DNA of 23,396 nt from Clostridia bacterium. Lineage in GTDB: Bacteria > Bacillota > Clostridia > Oscillospirales > UBA644. The stretch covers positions 1 through 23,396 of the forward strand of contig WHHJ01000031.1 of assembly GCA_014872655.1 (NCBI GenBank), in the 5' to 3' direction. The position numbers and the translations under genes were made by a program. The notes under the pieces were generated by a model. That model searched no databases and was not told where the DNA came from. It was given only the letters and a program-made list of their open reading frames with translations. Positions within the stretch are counted from its first letter, which is position 1. The number at the start of each line of letters is the position of its first letter. Positions 1-6,323 of the stretch are shown here, piece after piece.

Positions 1-102
1 TGTTCGGAACTTGTTCAATCTTGGACTCAGGCGCTGGATGTACAAATGAATGATGCGGTAGTGGCTCAATATGCACCGGATCAATTGCTTGCGTCGCAAT
101 AA
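1..102 (+). CDS. C-terminal end of an unrecognised protein (5' truncated by window)
   Basis: Frame 1 is open from the first base to a TAA at 100-102 and encodes 33 residues ending in QYAPDQLLASQ. A strong intrinsic terminator follows 22 bases later, which supports this being the true end of a plus-strand gene. The fragment is mildly acidic and shows no membrane segment or motif that I can assign to a family. Function cannot be told from this piece. It is separated from the feo operon by a terminator and a new promoter, so it is probably not part of it. Confidence 0.6.
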   Translation, partial: CSELVQSWTQALDVQMNDAVVAQYAPDQLLASQ

Positions 103-124
103 ATAAGAGAGCTCAGTAAAATTT

Positions 125-177
125 AAAGAGGACGGGGTTTTGTTTAATACAAGCAAAACCCCGTCCTCTTTTTTTAT
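125..177 (+). terminator. Intrinsic terminator after the truncated first gene
   Basis: A perfect 18-bp stem (125-142 with 154-171, core GAGGACGGGGTTTTG) encloses an 11-nt loop and runs into a T tract at 169-175. It ends transcription of the upstream gene and insulates the feo operon. The A-rich left arm means it could also work in the reverse direction. Confidence 0.93.
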
Positions 178-210
178 TTAAAATAGATTGTAAATTTTTT
201 GAAAACCGTC

Positions 211-239
211 TTGACAAATCGGTTAGTCTGTGCTAACTT
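211..239 (+). promoter_or_regulatory. Probable promoter of the feo operon
   Basis: A perfect -35 TTGACA lies at 211-216. With a 17-bp spacer the -10 position is TAACTT (234-239), a poor match, while TTATAT at 238-243 would need a 21-bp spacer. The -35 is convincing and the -10 uncertain. The inverted repeat at 222-237 fills the spacer and -10, the usual place for a repressor operator. Confidence 0.6.
222..237 (+). promoter_or_regulatory. Putative metal-repressor operator, site 1
   Basis: GTTAG-tctgtg-CTAAC is a perfect 5-bp inverted repeat with a 6-bp spacer. The core TTAG-N6-CTAA resembles DtxR/IdeR-type iron operators of the TTAGG-N4-CCTAA form. It overlaps the feo promoter. Assignment to a DtxR-like regulator is inferred from the motif and the iron-uptake context. 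Confidence 0.6.
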
Positions 240-246
240 ATATGTA

Positions 247-262
247 GTTAGTTTTTGCTACC
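247..262 (+). promoter_or_regulatory. Putative metal-repressor operator, site 2
   Basis: GTTAG-tttttg-CTACC, followed by TAA, is the same half-site pattern with the same 6-bp spacer as site 1 and one mismatch. It starts 25 bp after site 1. It lies near or just after the predicted transcription start and upstream of the feoA ribosome binding site. Confidence 0.5.
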
Positions 263-291
263 TAATAGATGACTCGTTGGGAGGAGGTCGT

Positions 292-504
292 ATGATGCCG
301 TTAATTTTAGCCCCTGTAGGCGAAGAGAATATTATCAAGAAAGTCGGAGGAAAACCGGAAGTTCGTATGCATCTTGAAAATTTGGGGTTTGTTGTTGGTT
401 CAACAATTACAATCGTATCTGAAATCGGCGGAAATCTGATTGTAAATGTCAAGGATTCTCGGATTGCGGTCAGCCGGGAAATGGCGGGGAAGATTATGGT
501 TTAG
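292..504 (+). CDS. feoA: FeoA domain protein (first copy)
   Basis: This is a 70-residue FeoA-family protein, a small SH3-like beta-barrel that acts in the cytoplasm as an accessory to the ferrous iron channel FeoB. The sequence shows the usual pattern: an N-terminal LAPVGEENIIKKV segment, an HLENLGFVVGSTITIV core in which the 'LGF..G..I.I' signature sits, and a C-terminal IAVSREMAGKIMV strand. The reading frame is open back to 199, but ATG at 292 or 295 is chosen because GGGAGGAGG (279-287) stands just before it. The second ATG (295) has the slightly better spacing. It is the first gene of feoA-feoA-feoB-FeoB-associated protein, which lies behind a promoter with two operator-like repeats. Tandem FeoA genes before FeoB are common in Clostridia; why two are kept is unclear. 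Confidence 0.9.
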   Translation: MMPLILAPVGEENIIKKVGGKPEVRMHLENLGFVVGSTITIVSEIGGNLIVNVKDSRIAVSREMAGKIMV

Positions 505-533
505 CAAAACTTATCAGAGAGGGAGGAAAGGTT

Positions 534-755
534 ATGAAAACGTTAAAGCAGGTTCCTGTCGGGCAAACAGTTGCTGTTGTCAAATTGCACGGCGAAGGTG
601 CGGTTAAACGGCGTATCATGGATATGGGAATTACAAAGGGGATCATGATCCATGTTCGAAAAGTTGCACCGCTGGGGGATCCTATGGAGGTTACGGTAAG
701 AGGCTATGAATTATCTATCCGGAAAAACGATGCCGAGATGATAGAGGTCCAGTAA
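534..755 (+). CDS. feoA: FeoA domain protein (second copy)
   Basis: This 73-residue FeoA-family protein is the more canonical of the two copies. It has the VPVGQTVAVVKLHGEGAVKRR start, the RIMDMGITKG turn typical of FeoA (R.LMDMGI..G), and the closing GYELSIRKNDAEMIEV strand. It is predicted to be a cytoplasmic SH3-fold partner that stimulates or assembles FeoB. The start ATG follows GGGAGG (521-526) at good spacing. It lies 29 bp after the first feoA and about 60 bp before feoB, a gap that holds another copy of the operator-like inverted repeat. Confidence 0.95.
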   Translation: MKTLKQVPVGQTVAVVKLHGEGAVKRRIMDMGITKGIMIHVRKVAPLGDPMEVTVRGYELSIRKNDAEMIEVQ

Positions 756-776
756 AGAATATTTTTTTGCTCAATG

Positions 777-792
777 GTTAGGCTTATCTAAC
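777..792 (+). promoter_or_regulatory. Putative metal-repressor operator, site 3 (upstream of feoB)
   Basis: GTTAG-gcttat-CTAAC has exactly the half-sites and 6-bp spacer of site 1. It sits in the feoA-feoB gap, ending 22 bp before the feoB ATG. No good promoter is visible here, so it could act on a weak internal promoter or as a roadblock within the operon. Confidence 0.55.
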
Positions 793-814
793 TGTGATTA
801 GAAAGGAAGATGGT

Positions 815-3232
815 ATGGAAATCAGAATTGCGCTTGCGGGAAATCCCAATAGCGGAAAAACGACACTATTCAACGCATTAACAGGGTCCAATCAATTTGT
901 TGGAAACTGGCCCGGAGTTACGGTAGAAAAAAAACGTGGCAAGTTAAAAAAACATAGTAACGTTTCTATTATGGATTTGCCGGGTATTTATTCTTTATCT
1001 CCGTATACATTGGAAGAGGTTGTGGCTCGGGATTATTTAGTCAATGAACGTCCGGATGCCATTTTGAATATTGTAGACGGAACAAACCTGGAACGGAACC
1101 TTTATTTAACAACGCAGTTAACGGAATTAGGTATTCCTGTTGTTGTGGCAATTAACATGATGGACATCGTTCGGAAAAAAGGAGACAAAATTCATACCGA
1201 AGAACTGTCTCGGCAGTTAGGCTGTCCGGTTGTAGAGATTTCGGCGCTGAAAGGAACCGGAGTTATGCAGGCGGCGGAGGCGGCAATTACTGCTGCCGGA
1301 ACGGGAGAAACGGTTCCGCAGCATCGGTTTAGCGGCCCTGTTGAGCATGCTATCGCGCATATCGAAGAAGCTGCTGTCCATGATTTACCTGCACAACAAC
1401 AGCGATGGTATGCCATAAAAATTTTTGAAAGAGACGAAAAAGTTCTTCAAAAATTAAAGATTGATAAAGCCGTTTTAGAGCACATTGAGCAGGATATTCG
1501 GACAGCGGAAACCGAATTGGACGATGATGCGGAGAGCATTATCACTAACGAGCGGTACCTTTATATTGCATCCGTGATTAGAAGTTGTTATCAGAAAAAA
1601 AAGAAAAGCGCACGAACCACTTCCGACAAAATTGACCGTGTTGTTACAAACCGATGGCTGGCATTGCCGATTTTTGCGCTGGTGATGTTTGTGGTATATT
1701 TTGTTTCGGTAACCACCGTTGGAACGTGGGCCACCGATTGGGCAAATGATGGCGTGTTTGGTGATGGATGGCATCTGTTAGGAATTGGCTCTGCAGATTA
1801 TGAATCAGCCGCAGAAGAATATATCATTCCGGGAGCCGAGACAGCAGCTTTTGAATCGGCTGCACAAGAAGCGGGGATCGATCTTGACTCGGAAGAAGCA
1901 AAAAGTTTGACAACAACGGCCTATTTGTATGATGATAACGGCAATGTTGAACAAGAGTTTTTTGTTGATTATACAACGTATCAGCAGGCATCTGCCATAG
2001 AAGAGCCGGATCCGGCTGATTTCGGCATATGGGTTCCCGGAATTCCAGTTTTAGTCGAAAACGGCCTGGATGCCGTTGGCTGTGCAGATTGGCTCAAAAG
2101 TCTGGTATTAGATGGAATTATCGGCGGTGTCGGCGCAGTTCTTGGCTTTGTTCCTCAGATGTTAGTACTGTTTTTGTTCTTGGCTTTTTTAGAGAGTTGT
2201 GGATATATGGCCCGAATCGCTTTTGTGATGGACCGCATTTTCCGCAAATTCGGGTTGTCCGGTAAATCCTTTATTCCCATGCTGATTGGTACGGGATGCG
2301 GAATCCCGGGAATTATGGCTTCCAGAACCATCGAAAATGACCGAGACCGAAAAATGACGGTTATGACTACCACCTTTATTCCCTGCGGTGCAAAATTACC
2401 GATTATCGCATTGATATCCGGTGCGTTGTTCGGCGGTGCCTGGTGGGTTGCTCCAAGTGCCTATTTTGTTGGAATTGCCGCGATTGTTATTTCCGGCATT
2501 ATGCTGAAAAAAACAAAAATATTTGCCGGAGACCCTGCACCGTTTGTTATGGAACTGCCAGCGTATCATTGGCCGACAGTCGGAAACGTACTGCGTTCGA
2601 TGTGGGAGCGTGGTTGGTCCTTTATAAAAAAGGCCGGAACCATTATCCTGCTTTCTGCAATAGTGTTATGGTTCTTACAAGGGTTTGGCGTTGAAAACGG
2701 CAGCTTTGGTATGGTTTCCGATTTGAACAATTCGATCCTTGCTGTGATCGGCAGTGGAATCGCTTGGATTTTTTCTCCGTTGGGATGGGGAAACTGGCAA
2801 AGTGCCGTTGCCAGCATTACCGGGTTGATTGCAAAAGAGAATGTTGTAGGAACTTTCGGTGTTCTATACGGAGGCTTTGAAGAAGTTGCTGAAAACGGGT
2901 GGCAGATCTGGGCAAATATGCGTGCTGCGTTTACACCGCTTTCCGCTTATTCCTTTTTGATGTTTAATTTGCTCTGTGCACCTTGTTTTGCAGCGATGGG
3001 GGCAATCAAACGTGAAATGAACAGTGCAAAATGGACTTTGTTTGCCATCGGCTACCAATGTGTGTTTGCCTATGCCATGTCGTTGACGGTCTACCAGTTA
3101 GGCGCTTGGTTTATTGGAGCCGGAAACGTGATTGGAACGATTGCCGCTATTTTAATTGTTGCCTTTGTTGTATTTATGCTTGTCCGGCCGTATCGCACAG
3201 GACATACGCTGCTTGCGAAACAGAAGGCATAA
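815..3232 (+). CDS. feoB: Ferrous iron transport protein B (clostridial variant)
   Basis: This 805-residue inner-membrane transporter takes up Fe(II). The N-terminal G domain shows G1 GNPNSGKTT, the G2 region GNWPGVTVE, G3 DLPG, G4 NMMD and G5 SALKG. A GDI-like helical region follows, then a multi-pass membrane domain with two Gate repeats. The signature regions are variant: LESCGYMAR where many FeoBs have LEDSGYMAR, IGTGCGIPGIMASRT where others have GFGCNVPAIMATRT, and FIPCGAKLPI for the second-gate cysteine. These match the form I associate with clostridial FeoB. Between the first membrane helix and the Gate region there is an acidic, soluble insert of roughly 90 residues (ESAAEEYI...EEPDPADFG), predicted to be outside the cell. 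ATG 815 is chosen over the in-frame GTG at 794 because AGAAAGGAAG precedes it and MEIRIALAGN is the normal FeoB start. Mn(II) transport is an alternative, since some FeoB paralogues do this. Confidence 0.95.
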   Translation: MEIRIALAGNPNSGKTTLFNALTGSNQFVGNWPGVTVEKKRGKLKKHSNVSIMDLPGIYSLSPYTLEEVVARDYLVNERPDAILNIVDGTNLERNLYLTTQLTELGIPVVVAINMMDIVRKKGDKIHTEELSRQLGCPVVEISALKGTGVMQAAEAAITAAGTGETVPQHRFSGPVEHAIAHIEEAAVHDLPAQQQRWYAIKIFERDEKVLQKLKIDKAVLEHIEQDIRTAETELDDDAESIITNERYLYIASVIRSCYQKKKKSARTTSDKIDRVVTNRWLALPIFALVMFVVYFVSVTTVGTWATDWANDGVFGDGWHLLGIGSADYESAAEEYIIPGAETAAFESAAQEAGIDLDSEEAKSLTTTAYLYDDNGNVEQEFFVDYTTYQQASAIEEPDPADFGIWVPGIPVLVENGLDAVGCADWLKSLVLDGIIGGVGAVLGFVPQMLVLFLFLAFLESCGYMARIAFVMDRIFRKFGLSGKSFIPMLIGTGCGIPGIMASRTIENDRDRKMTVMTTTFIPCGAKLPIIALISGALFGGAWWVAPSAYFVGIAAIVISGIMLKKTKIFAGDPAPFVMELPAYHWPTVGNVLRSMWERGWSFIKKAGTIILLSAIVLWFLQGFGVENGSFGMVSDLNNSILAVIGSGIAWIFSPLGWGNWQSAVASITGLIAKENVVGTFGVLYGGFEEVAENGWQIWANMRAAFTPLSAYSFLMFNLLCAPCFAAMGAIKREMNSAKWTLFAIGYQCVFAYAMSLTVYQLGAWFIGAGNVIGTIAAILIVAFVVFMLVRPYRTGHTLLAKQKA

Positions 3233-3244
3233 AAGGAGGAAAAA

Positions 3245-3424
3245 ATGATTGAGTTTTTAGTTCAATATTGGGGAACGATTGTTGTATCCGTTTTTGTTAT
3301 TGTGCTGATTGCTGCAGCTATTATCGTTTTGTGCCGGAGGCATAAACGTGGCGGTTCCGGCTGTGGGTGTGGATGCAGCCATTGCTCCGCAAGGTGCAGC
3401 GAGCATCAGAAGCAATCTGAATAA
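3245..3424 (+). CDS. FeoB-associated Cys-rich membrane protein
   Basis: This 59-residue protein has one N-terminal membrane helix (about residues 10-29, IVVSVFVIVLIAAAIIVL), then a basic stretch CRRHKRGG and a cysteine cluster CGCGCSHCSARC. That is the layout of the FeoB-associated Cys-rich family (Pfam FeoB_associated), small proteins encoded right after clostridial feoB. The cysteines would face the cytoplasm if the helix is N-out, and could bind Fe(II) or an Fe-S cluster at the channel exit; this is inference. The ATG follows AAAAGGAGG, which overlaps the feoB stop region, so translation is probably coupled. A terminator follows, making this the last gene of the feo operon. Confidence 0.9.
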   Translation: MIEFLVQYWGTIVVSVFVIVLIAAAIIVLCRRHKRGGSGCGCGCSHCSARCSEHQKQSE

Positions 3425-3432
3425 GTGATGAT

Positions 3433-3476
3433 ACAATGGGGTTGCGCAGGATTTGCGCGCCCCATTGTGTTTTTTT
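3433..3476 (+). terminator. Intrinsic terminator of the feo operon
   Basis: ACAATGGGG (3433-3441) pairs with CCCCATTGT (3460-3468), with an inner GCGCA/TGCGC pairing, and is followed by a T tract at 3470-3476. It lies immediately after the FeoB-associated gene. Confidence 0.92.
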
Positions 3477-3562
3477 ACAGGAATTACTTTCAAAAGTAGA
3501 TCAGTCAATATGTTTTTATAAAGTCTGTCACAAAAACGTAACGAAAAAACGGGTGACAGATG

Positions 3563-3591
3563 TTGACAAATTGCGATTTTTGTGATAAAAT
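3563..3591 (+). promoter_or_regulatory. Strong promoter of the orphan RNA
   Basis: A perfect -35 TTGACA (3563-3568), a 17-bp spacer and a -10 TAAAAT (3586-3591) preceded by an extended-10 TGa at 3583-3585. No protein start follows within 300 bp, but a structured U-tailed RNA does. The predicted start is near 3598. Confidence 0.85.
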
Positions 3592-3597
3592 ATCTGC

Positions 3598-3785
3598 ATA
3601 AAAATAATAAAGACTTTTCTGCGTTTCCGATTTTATCGATCGGGACTTTTTGATTTTGATGCCGGTCGGTGTCAAATATTTTATTTAGACAAATAAGAGG
3701 TAACAGATATCAACAGATACGTGGTGTGCCAATAGGCGTGCCGGAGCGTACGTATTTGCTGGATGTATTATCTCTTATTTTTTTA
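3598..3785 (+). ncRNA. Candidate orphan structured small RNA, about 185 nt, ending in a U tract
   Basis: The stretch lies between feo and rsmG, holds no credible protein gene, and follows a near-consensus promoter. Its 3' half folds into a long rod. A 13-bp basal stem (3691-3703 with 3768-3780, one G-U) is followed by an inner 9-bp stem (3714-3722 with 3750-3758). The rod is capped by an 8-bp apical stem, GGTGTGCC (3723-3730), AATA loop, GGCGTGCC (3735-3742), and its 3' side runs into seven or more Ts. The 5' half has a smaller hairpin, CCGAT (3628-3632) with ATCGG (3639-3643). Length, promoter strength and rod shape recall 6S RNA, but I recognise no signature of 6S or any riboswitch. rsmG downstream has its own promoter, so a stand-alone RNA is more likely than a leader. 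Confidence 0.6.
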
Positions 3786-3881
3786 TGCAAAAATTTAAGG
3801 ACGGGGTAGACATAAAAAATTGGAATATGCGCAAAATAGGATAAAACCGTATTGTTGAGATAGATTTGTAGGCACAGGATA

Positions 3882-3910
3882 TTGACAGGGCGACAAACGT
3901 TGGTTATAAT
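3882..3910 (+). promoter_or_regulatory. Consensus promoter of rsmG
   Basis: Perfect TTGACA (3882-3887), a 17-bp spacer and perfect TATAAT (3905-3910). The predicted start near 3917 leaves a leader of only about 12-27 nt before rsmG. The promoter separates rsmG from the RNA unit upstream. Confidence 0.9.
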
Positions 3911-3943
3911 AAAATTAAAGACGAATAAATGGAGTTGTTAATA

Positions 3944-4663
3944 TTGTTTGAGGAGTTACTTTTACATTTATTCCAACAAAACGGATTAGAAAAATATCTT
4001 GCATTTGCTTCAGATTTTGAGCAGTTGTATCAATATTTAATACAGAAAAATCAATCATTGAATTTGACGGCGGTGACCGATCCGGAAGAGGTTATTGTAA
4101 AGCACTTTTCAGACTGTTTAAAGGTTGCCAATCTTATTCCGGAAAGTGCTCGGGTTTTGGATGTTGGATGCGGAGGCGGATTTCCCAGTCTGCCGCTTGC
4201 GATTGTGCGGCCGGATTTGCAGATTGTATCATTGGATTCGATTGCAAAAAAACTGCAGTTTGTATCGGATTGTGCTGAGCGAATGCATTTAAGAGGTGTT
4301 CAGACTTTGAATGGTCGGGCGGAACTATTTGCCAAACAGGCGCAGTACCGTCAGCAATTTGATGTCGTTGTTTCCCGTGCTGTTGCCGAACTTTGTATTT
4401 TAGCAGAATTATGTTTGCCGTTTGTCCGTGTGGGCGGCCGAATGATTGCGATGAAGGGCGCCGCCGCAGAGGAAGAACAAAAAAGTGCAGCGTATGGAAT
4501 TGCGGTATTAGGCGGACAAATACAGTCTGCGGATTGTTTTCAACTTTCAGATGGCAGTCTACGGCAAAATATTGTGATTGATAAAAAAGCAGACACGCCT
4601 GATCGATATCCACGACCCTATGCGAAAATGAAAAAAATGCCGTTACGTGAAGGGAGAACATAA
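3944..4663 (+). CDS. rsmG: 16S rRNA (guanine-N7) methyltransferase RsmG (GidB)
   Basis: RsmG methylates N7 of G527 (E. coli numbering) in 16S rRNA using AdoMet; its loss is known to give low-level streptomycin resistance. Visible signatures are LNLTAVTDPEEVIVKHFSDCL, the AdoMet-binding motif VLDVGCGGGFPSLPLAI, the acidic loop after VSLDS, VVSRAVAEL, and the late IAMKG motif. The frame also contains ATG at 3929, but that codon has no ribosome binding site and sits about 12 nt from the predicted transcript start. TTG at 3944 is preceded by TGGAG at workable spacing and gives 239 residues with the NLT motif at the usual place, so I prefer it. The gene ends directly at the GTG of the amidohydrolase, with which it shares a transcript. 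Confidence 0.93.
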   Translation: MFEELLLHLFQQNGLEKYLAFASDFEQLYQYLIQKNQSLNLTAVTDPEEVIVKHFSDCLKVANLIPESARVLDVGCGGGFPSLPLAIVRPDLQIVSLDSIAKKLQFVSDCAERMHLRGVQTLNGRAELFAKQAQYRQQFDVVVSRAVAELCILAELCLPFVRVGGRMIAMKGAAAEEEQKSAAYGIAVLGGQIQSADCFQLSDGSLRQNIVIDKKADTPDRYPRPYAKMKKMPLREGRT

Positions 4664-6229
4664 GTGAAACGAATTTACTACAATGGAACGATTATTACCA
4701 TGGAACAGCCGCTGTACGCAGATTGGCTTTGTTGCGAAAACGGCAGAATTTTAGAGGTCGGTTCCGGTAAGTCGTTAGATAAAAACCGGACGGATGCCGA
4801 ATATTTTGATTTGCATGGGCAGGTATTGATGCCGTCTTTTATTGATGCACACAGCCATTTGACTTCTTATGCCAATACGTTTTTACAGGTGTCGGTAGAG
4901 GGGCTGACGTCGGTTGGTCAAATACAGGATCGGATTGCGGCTTTTATACAGCAAAGAAAAATCCCCGACGGGCAGTGGGTTACGGCAAGTCAGTATGATC
5001 ACAATCTTCTGCCGGAACAAAAGCATCTTTCGCGGGTAGATTTAGATGAAGTTAGTACACGGCATCCCATTGTCATGCAGCATAAGTCGGGACATATGGG
5101 CGTTTTTAATTCCTGTGCATTACAGCGATTAGGCATATCGGAACAGACGCCGTCTTCTTCCGGAGGTTTGATTGAGCGTCGAGACGGACGGTTGACCGGG
5201 TATATGGAAGAGGCAGATTTTGTCCAAAATCTGCGCAAGATTCCTATGCCGGACATCCAGACCATGATCGATGCTTATCGTCAGGCGCAGGATGTTTATT
5301 TTTCTTACGGCATTACAACGATTCAGGATGGTATGATTGTTGAACCGTTAATTCCGGTTTATCGGGCCTTATTGGAACAGCATATATTCCGTGCGGATGT
5401 GGTAGGGTTTCCGGAGCATGCGGCATATGCGGCGTATGTGTCTGCTTTTGAAAAGAATATCAAAAAATATCATGGTTGTTTTAAGGTCGGAGGAATGAAG
5501 ATCTTTCTGGATGGATCTCCGCAGGGCCGAACAGCTTGGATGCGTACTCCTTATGTGGGACAGCCGGAATATTTCGGATATCCGACGATGCATGACGAAG
5601 ATGTTTTAGACAGTGTAACGGATGCCGCAAAACAGCATACTCAAATTCTGGCGCACTGCAACGGAGACCGTGCTTGTCAACAGTTTATCGATGCGGTTCG
5701 TCTTGCTCCCCAAAAGCCGGAACGGCCGGTGATGATCCATGCGCAGTTCCTGGGTATTGATCAGTTGGATGAAGTAAAGCAATGGCAAATCATTCCATCC
5801 TTTTTTGTTGCTCATGTTTACCATTGGGGAGATGTGCATATTCAGAATTTCGGGTTGTCGCGCGCAGCGGACATTTCTCCGGCTGCAGAGGCTTTGCAAC
5901 GCGGGATTTTATTTACTTTTCATCAAGATGCGCCGGTCATTGAACCGGATATGCTACAAACGGTTTGGAGTGCTGTATGCAGACAGACAAAGGGCGGCGT
6001 TTTATTAGGTGAAAAGGAGCGGATTGATGTTTTATCCGCTTTAAAGGCTGTTACTGTTCATGCGGCTTATCAATATTTTGAGGAAAATGAAAAAGGGAGT
6101 ATCCGGCCCGGAAAAGTAGAGGATCTCATTGTTTTAGATCAAGATCCGTTGAAGGTGCCTGCCGAGAAGTTAAAAGATATTCTCGTATTAAAAACAATCA
6201 AACGGGGACAGATTTTATATACACGCTGA
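4664..6229 (+). CDS. YtcJ-like amidohydrolase family protein
   Basis: This 521-residue metal-dependent hydrolase belongs to the amidohydrolase_3/YtcJ group. It has the N-terminal beta-sandwich start (YYNGTIITME), the metal-binding motif FIDAHSHL (His63, His65), a GGMKIFLDGSPQGRTAWM segment typical of this group, AHCNGD and MIHAQF histidine motifs, the late aspartate in FTFHQDAP, and the closing GSIRPGKVEDLIVLDQDPL sandwich segment. There is no signal peptide, so it is cytoplasmic. The substrate cannot be told; relatives are annotated as exoenzyme-regulatory-like proteins or N-substituted formamide deformylases, often on weak grounds. The GTG start at 4664 directly follows the rsmG stop and has AGGGAG at 4651-4656 inside rsmG, so the two genes are translationally coupled. 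No hairpin terminator is visible just after it, so some read-through toward the polyamine operon is possible. Confidence 0.85.
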   Translation: MKRIYYNGTIITMEQPLYADWLCCENGRILEVGSGKSLDKNRTDAEYFDLHGQVLMPSFIDAHSHLTSYANTFLQVSVEGLTSVGQIQDRIAAFIQQRKIPDGQWVTASQYDHNLLPEQKHLSRVDLDEVSTRHPIVMQHKSGHMGVFNSCALQRLGISEQTPSSSGGLIERRDGRLTGYMEEADFVQNLRKIPMPDIQTMIDAYRQAQDVYFSYGITTIQDGMIVEPLIPVYRALLEQHIFRADVVGFPEHAAYAAYVSAFEKNIKKYHGCFKVGGMKIFLDGSPQGRTAWMRTPYVGQPEYFGYPTMHDEDVLDSVTDAAKQHTQILAHCNGDRACQQFIDAVRLAPQKPERPVMIHAQFLGIDQLDEVKQWQIIPSFFVAHVYHWGDVHIQNFGLSRAADISPAAEALQRGILFTFHQDAPVIEPDMLQTVWSAVCRQTKGGVLLGEKERIDVLSALKAVTVHAAYQYFEENEKGSIRPGKVEDLIVLDQDPLKVPAEKLKDILVLKTIKRGQILYTR

Positions 6230-6288
6230 AACGTTTGTTAAGAAGCTGTAAAAACTTCGTTTGTTTTGTTGTTTTTTGTCTGGAGTTC

Positions 6289-6317
6289 TTGACAAATATC
6301 GAAAAACATGATAGAAT
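6289..6317 (+). promoter_or_regulatory. Strong promoter of the polyamine-operon leader
   Basis: Perfect TTGACA (6289-6294), a 17-bp spacer and TAGAAT (6312-6317) with extended-10 TGa at 6309-6311. The predicted start is near 6324, about 390 nt before the speD ATG. It closely resembles the orphan-RNA promoter at 3563-3591. Confidence 0.87.
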
Positions 6318-6323
6318 AAATCG

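Noticed and set aside
199..291. N-terminal extension of the first FeoA from a TTG at 199
   Set aside because: It would start upstream of the -35 and run through both operator-like repeats. The ribosome binding site at 279-287 points to ATG 292/295, and FeoA proteins begin there.
3598..3785. Calling the orphan RNA 6S RNA
   Set aside because: Size and rod shape fit, but the 5' end does not convincingly pair with the 3' end around a central bubble, and I could not run a covariance search. It is left as an unassigned RNA.
3784..3843. Tiny open frame of 19 codons after the orphan RNA
   Set aside because: It has no ribosome binding site, starts inside the terminator tail and shows no recognisable sequence.
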